64,000 nt of DNA from Canna indica (GCA_034359265.1 CP136898.1:43361501-43425500), one strand, 5' to 3'; positions 34,132 to 45,485 are shown, counted from the stretch's first letter. Translations and numbers: made by a program. The notes: a model not told the origin generated them from the letters alone.

Positions 34132-34549
34132 CAATTTCAGAACTTCAATTAGGTCATTTTTGTAAAAGGATTGGAATTATGTGAATAGATTGATAATACC
34201 ATGGCTTAATGACATATAATGCAATTTTCTTTATGTCTCGTGTTAGTTCTATTATATTTTATCCATTAATTGAATAATTTTAGTAAATCTAGCATATACT
34301 AATGAATGCAAGATTAATATTATATGATTTACCAACGTCGATAAACCTCATAGTATTTTTTTCACCTTTAGTAACGATAAATACTGTTAGCATAATTCTA
34401 GCAATTTCAACAAACATAGGCGTTACCATAAAATTACTATACCAACACCATAACCTTCCATTAGAATATCTTTTGACCTACACTAACGCTAATAGGTGTT
34501 GATATTTTGGCCGACTATACTAACGACTTTTTCTTCTAACGGGTTCTAT
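34132..34549. other. Right part of CACTA F
   Basis: AT-rich sequence with inverted 'taacg' subterminal phrases. No gene. Confidence 0.5.
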
Positions 34550-34738
34550 AATATGGCCACTCATCTCACATTTGCTATCAAAATGGATTCGTAGATTGAA
34601 ATTTTACCATCTTGTCTACATTGACCTCTGATCCATGAATGGCGCTAGAGACGATTGTGCCTACACCCTCAGGGTTTGTTGACTTAAACTTTGGTCTTTT
34701 GTAGGGATGTCAATTGGCGGGTTCGGGGTAGATAGTGT

Positions 34739-36329
34739 TGTTGGCTTTAGGTTTTCAACCTTAGTCTTAATCTCGATTTTGATGATAACAAACATGGGAC
34801 TAATAATTTCATTGAGAATATCTTTAGGTTCCTTATCAATTAGCGTTCGATGTCCTCGATCGAAAATATCGGAAGAAATCGAAAATCGGAAATCGGAAGG
34901 ACATTGATCGTCACGCTTGGGTTCATCGCGGAAACTTCTCGAAGAGCGACGCGTGCACCAAAGACGTATTGGACAGGCTCAAAGATCACATGAAAGCTCT
35001 CCAAGTTGATGGTCGTTGAAAGCCGAAACCCGAAAACAAAGCGTGGAAGAAAAAAAGGCTAAAATTTCAATTCAGCCTAAGTTCGGTCGACCGGGCGGTC
35101 AATCGAATAGGGTAAGGAAAATGACACCAGCCATTTCGGTCGACCGAATAGTGCCGTAAAGAGGCAGTAGCTTTGTCGGTCGACCGAACACTACCGAAAA
35201 TAGGCAATGGCTACTTCGGTCGACCGACAGAGGCCTAAAAAAAGCAGTAGTCCTAGCGGTCGACCGATCGGTCGACCGGACTGCGTTTGCTGAAGACACA
35301 AGATCACATCGGTCGACCAACTGGTCAATCGAATGCGGGATCGAAGGATTTGCATCTGGGCGGTCGACCCGTCGGTCGACTGACCACGGAGAGAAAGCAG
35401 CGGTCGAATGATCGGTCAATCGGTCGATCGGTCGATCGGTCGATCGGTCGGTCGACTGACCAATCGATCGGCAGTCTGCAATAGATAGAAAACTATCCAT
35501 TGAGCTACCGTTTCTTCAGAAGGGTATAAATACACCCTCATATAATTCATTTAACCCTCTTCTTTGATTCTTACAGAGTTGATTGAGTATTCTAAAGAAA
35601 GATTTAGAGCCTTCCAAAAAGATTTAAAGTGCTTGCGCTCTGCTTCTCCGTCAAGTTATTCTTCAAGCGCCAACTACTCCTCAACTCGGCTTCGACTCAA
35701 AGCACATTCACTGGCGAGTTGGGGGCTACAAGGCTTTGAAAAGAGTAGATAATTTTGGTTTCATTTTAAGCTCTTTTCACTTGTATTTTTAATTGTTATT
35801 TGAATATTGTGTTATTTGGATTTGTGCGTGTAAAGACCTAGGATTGTTAGGTCTTATTATGGAAAATGGTTACCTTGGTGAAAATGTGTAAAGCCACTTG
35901 TGTAAACGTAACGTTACTAGGATTAGTCGAGTTGTCCCTTAGGGTTGAGGTGGAAGAGTGCTCGTGCTCTTGGTAAAAAGGCAGAGACTTCCGGGTGTGG
36001 AAGTGCCTTGCGTTAAGAGCGAGACTCTTCGGGTCAAAGTCCTCATTGTAAGAAAAACAACATTAATCTAGTAAATCTAAGTTTAGAAATCCTAAGCGGG
36101 GTGCTTAGGTAGTGGAGTAGGCATTGGGGCTGAACTACTATAAATCTTGTGTTTGCATTATTTTTAATTGTTTGTGCTTAATTGTGTTATTATTATTTTC
36201 GGATTTAGTCAGCAAAATGAATCTTGCCTAAACTAATCAAGAAACAATTAAAATCGGAATTTAGGCTAATTATTTTAGTAAACACACTATTCACCCCCGG
36301 CCCCCTCTAGTGTCGTCATTTCGACTTCA
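34739..36329 (+). repeat. Solo LTR
   Basis: It starts TGTTGGCTTTAGG and ends ...TTTCGACTTCA. AGTGT is duplicated at 34734-34738 and 36330-36334. No internal region remains, so a full element was reduced by LTR-LTR recombination. TATAAATA lies at 35525-35532. It is related to the LTR copies at 17015 and 28697 (shared 'aatcctaagcggggtgcttag.tagtggagtagg' and 'aaacacactattcacc'). Confidence 0.9.
35082..35475. repeat. Palindromic array within the solo LTR
   Basis: About twenty copies or part copies of TCGGTCGACCGA and CGGTCGACTGACC type words, many perfectly self-complementary, spaced irregularly. The region keeps the 133-codon minus frame open. That frame is Asp/Arg/Ser repetitive and is not a gene. 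Confidence 0.8.
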
Positions 36330-37012
36330 AGTGTCACACCCGCACCCGCACCCATTTACTAAATTCATCTCCCGTACCCGCACCCGCACCCGCACCTCGG
36401 GATGGGTATCCATCACCTGTCCCGTCGTAGATAATTAATACCCGCGGATATCCGCGGATACCCATTTAATATAAGACAAAAAAAATTATTTTATTTTAAT
36501 AGTATACAATCAATGATTATCATTTCACCCCTATTAATAATTTGATTGAGAAACATTAAACCATAAAATAAACTACGTAACAATTAAATTCTAAACCATA
36601 ATTTTTTCTAAAAATATAACAATATCCATTTATACAACATTAAATTTAAAACCAAAATACTTTCAATTAAAATTAGGAATTGATATAATATACAAAAATA
36701 TATTATATTTAGATAAGTGAAATCTAATTAATAGATTATTTCGATTTATTTTTAAACTTTTCATTAGATATTAATATATAAAATTATAAGTTTAAAATTT
36801 TATTTATATTGGCGGGTAGCGAGTATTCACGGGTGTGAATAGTATAGTATCTATACACGTACCCGTTTATTAAATGGGTAAAAAATTATACCCGTACCCG
36901 ACTGGGTATAATATCCACGTGGGTATAATATGTTCCCCATACACGACTCATGTCGGATAAATATCTACAGGTATCCGCGGGTACGGGTAATATTACCTTC
37001 CCTAGTCTTTTG

Positions 37013-37588
37013 AAACTGACGGATAAATATGATTAAATTAGGATATAATTACATACATAATCGCAGCGAAATAAACCCAAAACATTTGACTTTACTATTG
37101 ATATACTTCTTCCACAAACTGTCCACACGGCTTTACACCAAATCACAATGTCGGACTTGATGTTTTTTTATAGCAAACACACCCAAATCCTCTCTTTAGA
37201 AATCTCTATTTTATGGTTTGGGATTTTCTTTCTCTCTCTCCCAAAAGTTGAGAAAACATAACCAAACTCAAAACGGGTTGTAACCTCCCACTCCTTAAAT
37301 AGGAAAAAACATAATTAACCCTCTCTTATAATTAATTCATTCATAATTAATTATTTCCTTTGGTTAAATCAATTAACCAACAGGTCAGGTTACAATTACG
37401 GGTCAGCCAATCATGGGTGCCCCGATTTCCAATTGAAACATAGAATATATACATTTTTAAAGACTCAAGATTTAGGAGTTTTCAATATGTTCGAAATTGA
37501 ATATGTTGAATTCCTAGTAATGAAATGCATGCATGGACTAGAAATGAAATTGATTTATTTGATTTGAATGCTAGAGCGATGAATTGTT
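37013..37588 (+). pseudogene. Copia-type leader and gag start, copy 2
   Basis: It matches 17905-18360: a leader with 'aatcgcag.g.aataaaccc' and 'caaaacgggttgtaacctcccactccttaaatagg', then the gag start ('TWTRNEIDLFDLNARAMN'). It carries about 120 bp at 37330-37455 that copy 1 lacks. Homology stops at 37588, where minus-strand LINE sequence begins. Confidence 0.6.
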
Positions 37589-37615
37589 TCTAATATTCCA
37601 AGCCAATATCTTCAT
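37589..37615 (-). pseudogene. LINE ORF2, first nine codons
   Basis: ATGAAGATATTGGCTTGGAA (37615 downwards) encodes MKILAWNIR, the conserved start of the apurinic-type endonuclease of plant LINE ORF2. Its ATG overlaps the ORF1 stop in ATGA. Confidence 0.65.
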
Positions 37616-39290
37616 TCTTGAAGCACTTTACCCTTCCCTTTATCCTTCCCATCAGTAGGGTCTCTATCAAATTCGATCATGCTCGCATCCATGGAAATGT
37701 TCCGTGACGCAAGCTTTCTTATTTTCCCATTCTTATTCTCATTGCAGCTTACCAGATCCATATCCATCTCATCTTGGGACCCATGTCATTCTCTTTGATT
37801 TTATTTACAGCTATAACAAAAAGTGTTTGTCAATTTTTTTGTGAAATTGTTCAAGATCCTTCTCCAAATCAACTTGGACTTGAACAGGTTCTTTGTTGGT
37901 AACAGCAAAGATCATCCCCTCTTTACTTCCCTTCTTATTTCCTGCTCCTACTTCTTTTCCACACTAATCGCTAACATTTTGCATCTTCACCCCCTTATCC
38001 TTCTTATCATCTTTCTTGCTCCTTTCCTCATCATTTTTCTGATTCACATTACTCTTTCCCAGCACCCACTTCCATATTCTGATCATCGTTATCCTTTAGG
38101 ACCTCAAAGCTGTTCCTTACACTGGGCTTCACTTCATCACCTTTTCTTCCTTGGAACTTTTTCTTTCTATTTACTACGTGCCATGGTCCAAACACACTTG
38201 TCTTTTCTCTACTTTCCTCCTCCCTTTTTCCACCATTCTGATTAATCAATGCCATTTTGTTTTCACTTCCATCCACATTACTCCGGCCCTATTTCCATTA
38301 CCACATCTCTCCCTCGTATGCCCAATTTACTCACAATAAAAACATAATCTAGGAATATTTATTTACAAACTCAATTGCTTGGCAAAACCTTTTTATCGGA
38401 ACCTTTTTATTCAATCCCCAAAAAATGCATATTCTTGCATATTTTTCTCTCTTTCCTCTCATAGTCACTCCATCAATTTTTATAGGTTAACCTATAAATT
38501 TAGCTATCTTAATCAGTATATGCTTTTGTAGAAATTCAAGAGTCTTAGATCCGTAAGTTGAATCCATACCGGGATAGCTTCTATCCTTTCTAATATTTGT
38601 TTGAAATTTGCAAGCAAACATGAAGCAAGGCCCCCTTGTTAACACCCAATTCAGATCCTCTTTACAAGCAAACATGAAGCAAAAGAACCCTGCCACCAGA
38701 TCAACAATATGCACACTACATTCCATCTTCCAAATTTTCGGCATGACATGTTAAACAATCTCCAAAGTCGACGTTCTTCCATAGAATTTTTCATAAAAGC
38801 TATTGCTCCAATCATATCTTGCAGCTAAGATCAAGTCATCTTCAATGACCACTTCATTACTTGATTCATCTAGTATTTTCTCCAGCTTCTCATTTAAATC
38901 ATTTTTTTCGGACAAATCATCAAGCACTTGAACCTCTCTGAATAGCGCAGTCCATGATCCTAGTTGCTTTGCAGTCTTTTGGTTCCCAACTTTATTTAAT
39001 CCATGATTTTCCATAAATAGAGGGTTCTCCATTGACAAAAAAGCATTCTTATTTATCTCAATCATCTCAACAACGTTATAAATCACTATAGGTTTACCAG
39101 AATCCATACCTCTATTTCCAATCCGCACATCCTTCACCACCTACCTAGGCATGCAAGCCATCTTCTCCAGCTCCAACGTCATTGCCCTTTCCGAAGCTGG
39201 AGGTCTTTTCGGTTGAGGAGGATCACCAGAGCTCCCCTCTTTTCCAACGTTCAAAATGTCGCCTTCGCCCGAGCTTCTTCTCGCTGTCAT
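37612..39290 (-). pseudogene. LINE ORF1 (DUF4283 plus CCHC knuckle)
   Basis: ORF1 proteins of plant L1-type LINEs bind the element RNA. The start ATG at 39290 gives 'MTARRSSGEGDILNVG'. After a stop the frame continues with 'GSWTALFREVQVLDDLSEKND'. Next comes a DUF4283 region ('PKIWKMECSVHIVDLVAGFFCFMFACKEDLNWVLTRGP' style) and a decayed CCHC knuckle near 38330 ('YCE.IGHTRERCGNG'). The end reads 'FGPWHVVNRKKKFQGR', 'NSFEVLKDN' and finally 'KGKGKVLQE' with the stop at 37612. Several stops and frameshifts, and a duplicated 'CFMFACK' block, mark it as dead. Confidence 0.78.
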
Positions 39291-39809
39291 GGCCCAAATA
39301 AGAATTAGCTATCCCCCCTTTGCCAACTTAATGGGTTTGCTTTATTTTTTGACTTAATTATAACTATCATGATTTAAGTAGTTTCAAAAGCAATAATTTG
39401 CCTCCTTGTGATTACCTCTACTAGCATTATACCCTCCACTACTAGAAATATAAGATTCACTAATGGCCAAAACCGTTGTTGGGCCGTCGGTGATGACTAT
39501 CACGGACGGCGTGGACCATTGCAAATGGATGTCGCTTATGTGTGCATCTCTGATAACTTGTGACACCTGCGTCGGCTGTCATAAGTAATATATCAGCGAT
39601 TGTCGTTGATATTAATTCATCGGCGATGGTCTCCTCGGTTGTCGCTGATATTTAATTATCATCAATGACCCATGGCCATCGCTGATATCATTAGTAATCG
39701 TGATAACCTCTGTTGCCCAGGCCATCAGCCAGTTACGATACACTTTCAGTGACGACTTAGTGATGGCTAACCATTGGTAAGCCATCATCGACGTTTTATC
39801 CTACATTTG

Positions 39810-40080
39810 AAAAAGGGTTAACGTATAATTTGGTCCCTTAAATATCGCCGGATTTTCATAGTGGTCCTTCAGAAAAAAAAATTGATCAATGTGGTCCCTC
39901 TAAAGTATGACTCGGGCAAAATAATCCTTGACTCGGGCAAAAATAGTCGAGTTTTGGGAGTTTTGGTACTTGTTGGCATTCATGTTAGGGACTATTTTGC
40001 TCGAGTTTTATTTTAGAGAGATCACATTGATCGAGTTTTTTTTTTAGGGACCACTATAAAACTTTGGCTATATTTGTGGA
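39810..40080. repeat. Inverted 'ggtccct' stretch inside G
   Basis: 'ggtcccttaaatatcgccggattttcatagtggtcc' at 39830 is mirrored by 'ggaccactataaaactttggctatatttgtggaacc' at about 40047-40082. This suggests a small foldback (about 250 bp) inserted in the 3' part of G. No target duplication is resolved. Confidence 0.5.
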
Positions 40081-40387
40081 ACCAAATTGTACATTATCCA
40101 TTTGAAAAAAATAAAATTTTTGAAAATTCTTGTATACATCAATTTTATTACGACACAATATACACAAACAACCAATTTACAACTACAAACACAATATACA
40201 TGTACAAATATAAGCAACCACACAATTTATACTTAAATGTCATCAATCTAAGCATCAAACGGAGGCAAACAAGTCTCAAATATCAAAACTAAAGTTTATA
40301 TACAAATATCATGTATTTAAACCTCAAATGGAGGCTATCAAGTATCAAGTATCAAAATATAATAAAAAAACTAAAACAAAATCTCAT

Positions 40388-41605
40388 GGCTGCGGTGAAG
40401 GCGGTGGAGGATGAGACGACGGAGTCTTGAGTGACTAGATTGGGAGCATCGATTGGGTCGAGGAGGACAACTCGGACATCGGAGGTATATGAATTATGGA
40501 GTGATCTGCAATCTGAGTTAGGAGCACCTGCATGTTCTCTATCATCTGTCTCCGCGCACCCATCGTCCATCTCAACTCGTCATTTATCTGTTTATGCTCC
40601 TCTATCGCATGTCTCTGCTGTGTAAGCTCAAACTCCAAGGCCACTATCCGGCTCTAGTTCTGCGTTCGCGATGTGGAGGGCCGCTCACCCACAACAAGAG
40701 GGGTCAGTGCTCCAAGTGGCCCCAACATAGCTCGTGCATGGCCACTGTCAGCAAAGTCATAAACACGGTCGTGCTGCCAACCACCTACAGCATCGACCCA
40801 CGCTACAGGGTCAAAGACACCCTGAGGCGTTCCTTGGCGCTGGGTGACGATCATCGTGTATGTCTCCTACATGAGTTTATTTTTTGCTTCATAGTTTTTT
40901 TAACTACATATATAAACTATAAACAAAAAATGTGTAAACCAAATATATATATATATACCACGAGGACCGCGACCCTCCTATCGACGTACTACCCTGCCCC
41001 ATGTTGTCGACGGTGAGTGCGCTCAAACACCTCCATCAACAAGGAACGGTGGATCATGCCATCCTCCTCCACGTGCGTCTAGCATTAAAAAACAAATACA
41101 TTAGTATAATCATATTATAAAATTTAATTAAAATAAGAAAATTATACATACCGTACGACGCTCGTGCACCGCAAAAGACACGGAGCCACCAGTGTGGCTC
41201 ACCCCCGAGAGACCTCCTGCCACTCATTCGATGCCCACCGCTCAACGATCTGGTCCCACACATGTGTAGGAATCCACTCGGGGTCGTATTCCCAAGTCTC
41301 TACAATGTGTGTGGCCCCCTACAGTCTCATCACGGTGGTCCGGGCCTTATTCATCTGTCCGTTGTAGCAAGCGCGGGCAACCGACTCCCATGCACTCTTT
41401 ACAAAAGTGGTTTGACCCTCTGGCCATGTATAGTAAGCCTGCAAAAAAAATAAATTTATTAGTACCGATCAATATTTAAAAGTATCACTCATTTAATAAA
41501 TATATGTGCCTAGAACTCTCGCCAAAGCAAATCAATATGCTCGCAGGGCATGTGAAAGCATATAGGCCATGTCCCGTCCTCGCTATCGTGCGAGGGACGT
41601 CCTCC
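40388..41605 (-). pseudogene. CACTA G second gene, 5' truncated
   Basis: Minus-strand exons: about 41605-41513 (partial), about 41440-41150, about 41075-40965, and 40868-40388. The second has 'YTWPEGQTTFVKSAWESVARACYNGQMNKAR', 'ETWEYDPEWIPTHVWDQIVERWASNEWQEVS' and 'VSFAVHERRTV'. The last has 'TYTMIVTQRQGTPQGVFDPVAWVDAVGGWQHDRVYDFADSGHARAMLGPLG'. An in-frame stop interrupts the link to the coiled coil ('ELTQQRHAIEEHKQINDEL') and a second stop lies near the C-terminus. Same gene and order as in A to D. Confidence 0.72.
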
Positions 41606-41610
41606 CCACT

Positions 41611-44300
41611 CTTGGTGGGGCACAATGTACTATTACAACAATCATCAATAATTGCTCTCTTTTTTGTGCATTTCCTTTGTGTCCAGATTGTTTGCAGCTA
41701 TCTCATATCACACACGAGAGGAACATCTACCGTCTCGTGACAGCTCTCGCCTTGCGCCTGTGCGAGGGCACCAATCCTCCTCGACCACAATGCCACACTA
41801 GGAATCCCATAGCGACCAGAACTAAGTTTTCACCAGTTCGGCTCACCGGTCTCAGTGCCTATCTTGGGCGCCCACGCCCACTGCGACTAGGACCCGATTT
41901 TCACCAGCCTAGCTTGTTAGTCGCAGCACCACACTTGGATTCCCACAGCGACCAGAACTCGATTTTCACCAATCTAGCTCATCGGCCTCGGTGCTTATTT
42001 TGGGCTCCCATGCTCACTGTGACCAGGACTCGATTTTCACTAGCCCGGCTCGCTGGCCGCAGCGCCACACTCAAATTTCCACAATGACCAGAACTTAGCT
42101 TTCACCAGTCTAGCTCATCGGCCTCACAACCTATCTGGTGCTCCCACGCCCTCTGTGACCACGACTCGGTTTTCACCAACCAGGCTCGTCGGTTGCAGTG
42201 CCACACTCGAATTTCCACAGTGACCAGAACTTGATTCTCACCAGTCTAGCTATTCGACCTCAGTGCCTATCTCAGGCTACCATGCCCACTATGACCAAAC
42301 TCGATTTTCACTAGTCTGGCTCGTCATTCGCATCGCCACACTTTGATTCGCACAACGACCATAATTGAGTTTTCACTAGTATAGTTTGCGGGCCTCGGTG
42401 CCTATCTCAGGCTCCCACACCCACTGCAAGTAGGACTTAGTTTTCACCAGCCTGGCTCGTCGACCACAGCGCCATAGTCGGATTCCCACAATGAGTAGAA
42501 CTCGATTTTCTCCAGTCTTGCACGCTGGCCTCAATGGCTATCTCGGGCTCCCACACCCACTTCAACCAAGACTTAATTTTCACTAGCCTGGCTCACTGGT
42601 CACAATGACACACTCGAGTTCCCACAATGACTAGAATTCAGTTTTCACCAATTTTGCTCGCCGACTTCAGTGCCTATCTCGGGCTCCCACACCCTCAATG
42701 TCTAGGACTCGGCTTTCACCAACCTGGCTTGTTGGCCTCAACGCCACTACTCCCAGCCTCAGAGCCCTTACAAACTCAGCCTCAGCACCCCCGCTTCCAA
42801 GATTCAAACTTCTTAAAAGGAAGCTTGCAACTACCAAACAGGTAACCCTAGCCTTAAACTTTGTTTTTTGGTCTAGATATGCATTCAAGCTTTGAACAGA
42901 TCTGCGATGGTCGAGAAGCCGATCAAACTCAACAAGCACAACAAGAGTGAAACCGAAAAAACATCTTCTTTATTCGTAAAACACCACAAAGGGGAAATCC
43001 ACATTTATAAGCTCGCAAAGGGCGATTTACAAGCAGAAAAACAACCTACAATGACATGCTGGAAAAGCAGCTGTTTGGAAACATTTTGGCGATGAAAACC
43101 TCGCGAAGACCATAAGAGAAAAAGGAAGGATGTACTCTTCTCCAGTACCACATCGATACCGGACCACAAGCAGATGTCGACAGCACCAAAAGAGTGACCC
43201 AAGGATTAGGGTCCCTCAAGGGGTGTCATCAGCTCGGGTACCCCCAAGGGTTGGGCCAATCAGCGAGCAAACACGAAACCACGGACGAGGCTCCGGATAG
43301 CCAGAGTTTCCAAATGAAAGGCAATATAACGCCTCCCTCGTGTATGTGATGAAGGAAGCACCCTTGAGGTAAGCCTGACGTTACGAACTCACGGTTGGCC
43401 CCTTGCCTCCTACCCTCATACTATATAAGCCCAATGGTGCAAACCCACGACAATCCTTGATCTGCTCACAACTCCCGAAGGAATAGTCATCTTTGACGCC
43501 TCTCACTCCATAGCAAACTAATGCATGCAAAACACAGACGGCACCACTTTCCCACTAACGGAGCCATGCCCGTCAACCTACAGTTGGCACTTAGTGCCTC
43601 CGAAACAGCTTACCAAATCTTTATTCATAATTACTTTCCCATCAAGCAATATTGACCATATAGGTGGCAGCCACGCGGAAAGGTTCTTTTCCCTTCCACA
43701 CAATTGTCACATTCGTCCTGGATAATGAAGAGTCACGCAAAAGGCCCCATGACCAGCACGTGATGATGACCCAACCGACGTCTCTCTATCAGACCGAGGT
43801 TAGAAGCCGACACTGCTTAGAGCTCGACATAAGGTCCTTTAGACTCCAATCAAGCTCGGCGCTATGGACTGGACTAACACTTTGGACCTGATCGGATTAG
43901 GCACAAAAGCGCCCAAACTCATGAACCATACTCAAGTCAAGCCAAACGGCTTAGACCGATAGCTCCACCCATCCATACAAGGACATTTACATCCTCATTA
44001 ATTACGAGGGATTTGTTATCACGAGCCCGACATATCCAGGATTAGCCTCAACCCATTCCGAGCAACATTCCTACGAGATTACTAGGAGGCATCATTGCCA
44101 ATTCTCCATCAATCATGACATGCCTCAAGTAAAGGAGATTCCAATTTTTATTATCTCCACATCGATCATATTCTGACTTGAGAGTCAGAACGTTTTTTGC
44201 AAGTCCCCTTCGCTGGAGCTGCACCTAACTAGGAGACGCACCAGACTAGGTCGCATCTCTCCGACCTTTAGGCAGGAACAATATCATACAAGAGGATTTA
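41611..44300. mobile_element. Gypsy-type non-coding region and LTR parts
   Basis: A tandem array (41785-42760) is followed by 'accacaaaggggaaatccac' (purine-rich, about 42982-42998). The next part is an LTR-like stretch with TATATAAG at 43422-43429 and a possible LTR/primer boundary near 43582 ('aacctaca|gttggcacttagtgcc'). Then comes a second LTR-like part (43868-44285) resembling 381-862. Tandem arrays in the 3' non-coding part are known from plant Ty3-gypsy elements of the Tat lineage. No gag or pol is present and boundaries are not resolved. Confidence 0.5.
41785..42760. repeat. 136-bp dimeric tandem array, seven units
   Basis: Units start with 'gcgaccagaact' or a variant at 41812, 41948, 42084, 42220, 42355, 42491 and 42627, a spacing of 135-136 bp throughout. 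Each unit is two related subunits of 71 and 65 bp: first '..gaactcgattttcaccagtctagctc..ctcggtgcctatctcgggctcccacgccc', then '..ggactcgattttcaccagcctggctcg..gcagcgccacactcgaattcccaca'. It is therefore a higher-order (dimer) repeat. The open frames across it are by-products. Confidence 0.9.
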
Positions 44301-44591
44301 CAAGCTAAGGCACCGACCCTCACACCCAAGGGTTACTCTCACACCCAAGAGCACCTCCAACACCTCTTCTCCTAATGGCTACACAACTAATCCTAGTAGG
44401 CTAATCACACCGGTGGATTTAGGCTTCTTCACGAAGGCCACCACCAAACTCAAGATCTACACACTAGATCTTTATACACATGAGTAACAATGAAATAAAC
44501 AACAAGAATAACCTAGCTCCCCTCGATGTTTTGACAAGATGAATCTTTGAGGGTTCAAAGGCAAAATCAAGAATATAGGCTCAAACTAGGT
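44286..44591. other. Spacer before the copia LTR
   Basis: C/A-rich sequence ('acccaagggttactctcacacccaagagcacc'). No gene or element end is recognised. Confidence 0.4.
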
Positions 44592-45483
44592 TGTTAGTGT
44601 TGGCCTTTGTATGTTGGTTGTATTTGGCAAAAGTATATCTCAACTATATCTATGAGGTTTTCAGGATAAGTATGTTGCGAACGAGATGATTATTGGACTT
44701 CAATGGCTATTGGTTTTTAATATTGCTGATTATCTTAATATCTCTGGCATCATTAATCATCTTTATTTATATGACGTCTGTTCATTTTGGTGTTATGAGT
44801 AGTGAAGAGTTTTCCTACCCTTTATATTAATTCGGGACGTTACTCTTTGATCTTTATATTTATAATCTTTAGGAGTTATGCGTTGTCTATTTGTTTTGAA
44901 CCGATGACTATTGATTGTTAAACTAATGGGTTCATTAAACAAATAGTTATGAATATCATTGATTCAGGTCTTTTGGTTGTCTCATATAAAATCCGATGAA
45001 ATGATCTGATTTGTAACATTTCTCTATGTGCGTACACACATTGTCAATTATCGAGAGAAGTTGAGACTGTTGAGTACAGACATTTCTTATCTTTAGGTGA
45101 AGATTGGTTTCAGGTGGATAAGCTCACTACAACACAAGGCTATGTGGAGGACGGAACTCTATGGTTGAGATATCATAGAGAGGCAAGTTGGTATTTTACT
45201 TGTAATAACAAATAGTATTTTTGTTATTTCCAATTCACTATAGTACTATAGTCGGATTTCGGGTGTGAAATCAGAGGACTTATTTTGTACTTATAGAGAG
45301 TGGGTTGGGCATTTGTCCGGTGAGTGCCTTGCAGATTAGGTGACTGGTTTGTCACTGAACTGCGTAAACAAATTTCTTGTGTTTGCGTATGTTCTTCTTA
45401 TTCTTCTTTGCTTCTAGTAGCAGTTGCAACTTTCCATTCAACTGCGCTTAACGAAAATTCCCTAAGAGACCTATATACTGTCA
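44592..45483 (+). repeat. 5' LTR of the split copia element
   Basis: It starts TGTTAGTGTTGGCC and ends ...TATATACTGTCA (892 bp, TG/CA ends), three bases before the primer site. No open frame of meaning. Its sequence is unlike the LTRs at 16118 and 17015, so this is a third copia family. Confidence 0.75.
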
Positions 45484-45485
45484 TT

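Larger units (their letters stand above)
30401..34549. mobile_element. Non-autonomous CACTA element F (host of C)
   Basis: It begins CACTACAAAATAAATG exactly where copy 1 of the LTR (17750) reads through without a break. Left subterminal phrases 'actaacgga' and 'cactaacaaatt..ttagtaaa' recur inverted at 34380-34540 ('ctaacgctaatagg', 'actaacgactttttcttctaacggg'). The right terminus is worn: the sequence returns to LTR at 'ataatatggccactcatc' without a clean GTAGTG. Excluding C it is about 1.4 kb, non-coding apart from a CT-rich leader at 31220-31453. Confidence 0.65.
28697..34570 (+). repeat. LTR of the copia-type element, copy 2, interrupted
   Basis: It starts TGTCGGCTTAAAATTTTT, matching the solo-LTR start at 34739 (TGTTGGCTTTAGGTTTT), and ends ...CACTCATCTCACA at 34570, matching copy 1 at 17771. 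Its own sequence is only 28697-28912, 29623-30400 and about 34550-34570. The rest is a hAT MITE and CACTA F with CACTA C. TATAAAA lies at about 29758. Confidence 0.7.
34702..37004. mobile_element. hAT-type element carrying a solo LTR
   Basis: The ends are TAGGGATGTCAATTGG and ...GGTAATATTACCTTCCCTA. GTCTTTTG is duplicated (34694-34701 and 37005-37012). The paralogous copy reads 'ggtcttttgaaacttaag' at about 17897-17914 with no insert, i.e. the empty site. Near the ends it is rich in 'acccgcacccgc' and 'ggatacccg' phrases. It has no transposase. A solo LTR with its own 5-bp duplication sits inside, so without it the element would be about 0.7 kb. Confidence 0.92.
37589..39330 (-). mobile_element. 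Minus-strand L1-type LINE fragment (ORF1 and start of ORF2)
   Basis: On the minus strand a full-length ORF1 relic (39290-37612) is followed by the first codons of ORF2. The sequence then stops against the gag copy at 37588. LINEs normally lose the 5' end, but here the 3' part (endonuclease, RT, tail) is missing. A later deletion or recombination is therefore likely. No target duplication is visible. Confidence 0.75.
39437..41605 (-). mobile_element. CACTA element G, truncated
   Basis: The plus-strand left end is CACTACTAGAAATATAAG with subterminal phrases ('ggccgtcggtgatgactatcacggacggc', 39480-39800). Minus-strand exons of the second gene follow. Homology to C and D stops at about 41605, within the exon 'VPRTIAR', against unrelated sequence. 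The first exon, the transposase gene and the right end are gone. Confidence 0.82.

Noticed and set aside
34739..36329. 133-codon minus frame 35500-35099 as a gene
   Set aside because: It is produced by the palindromic GGTCGACC array in a solo LTR.
45126..45137. CACTACAACACAAG as another CACTA left end
   Set aside because: It lies in the copia 5' LTR, lacks subterminal repeats and has no partner end or duplication.
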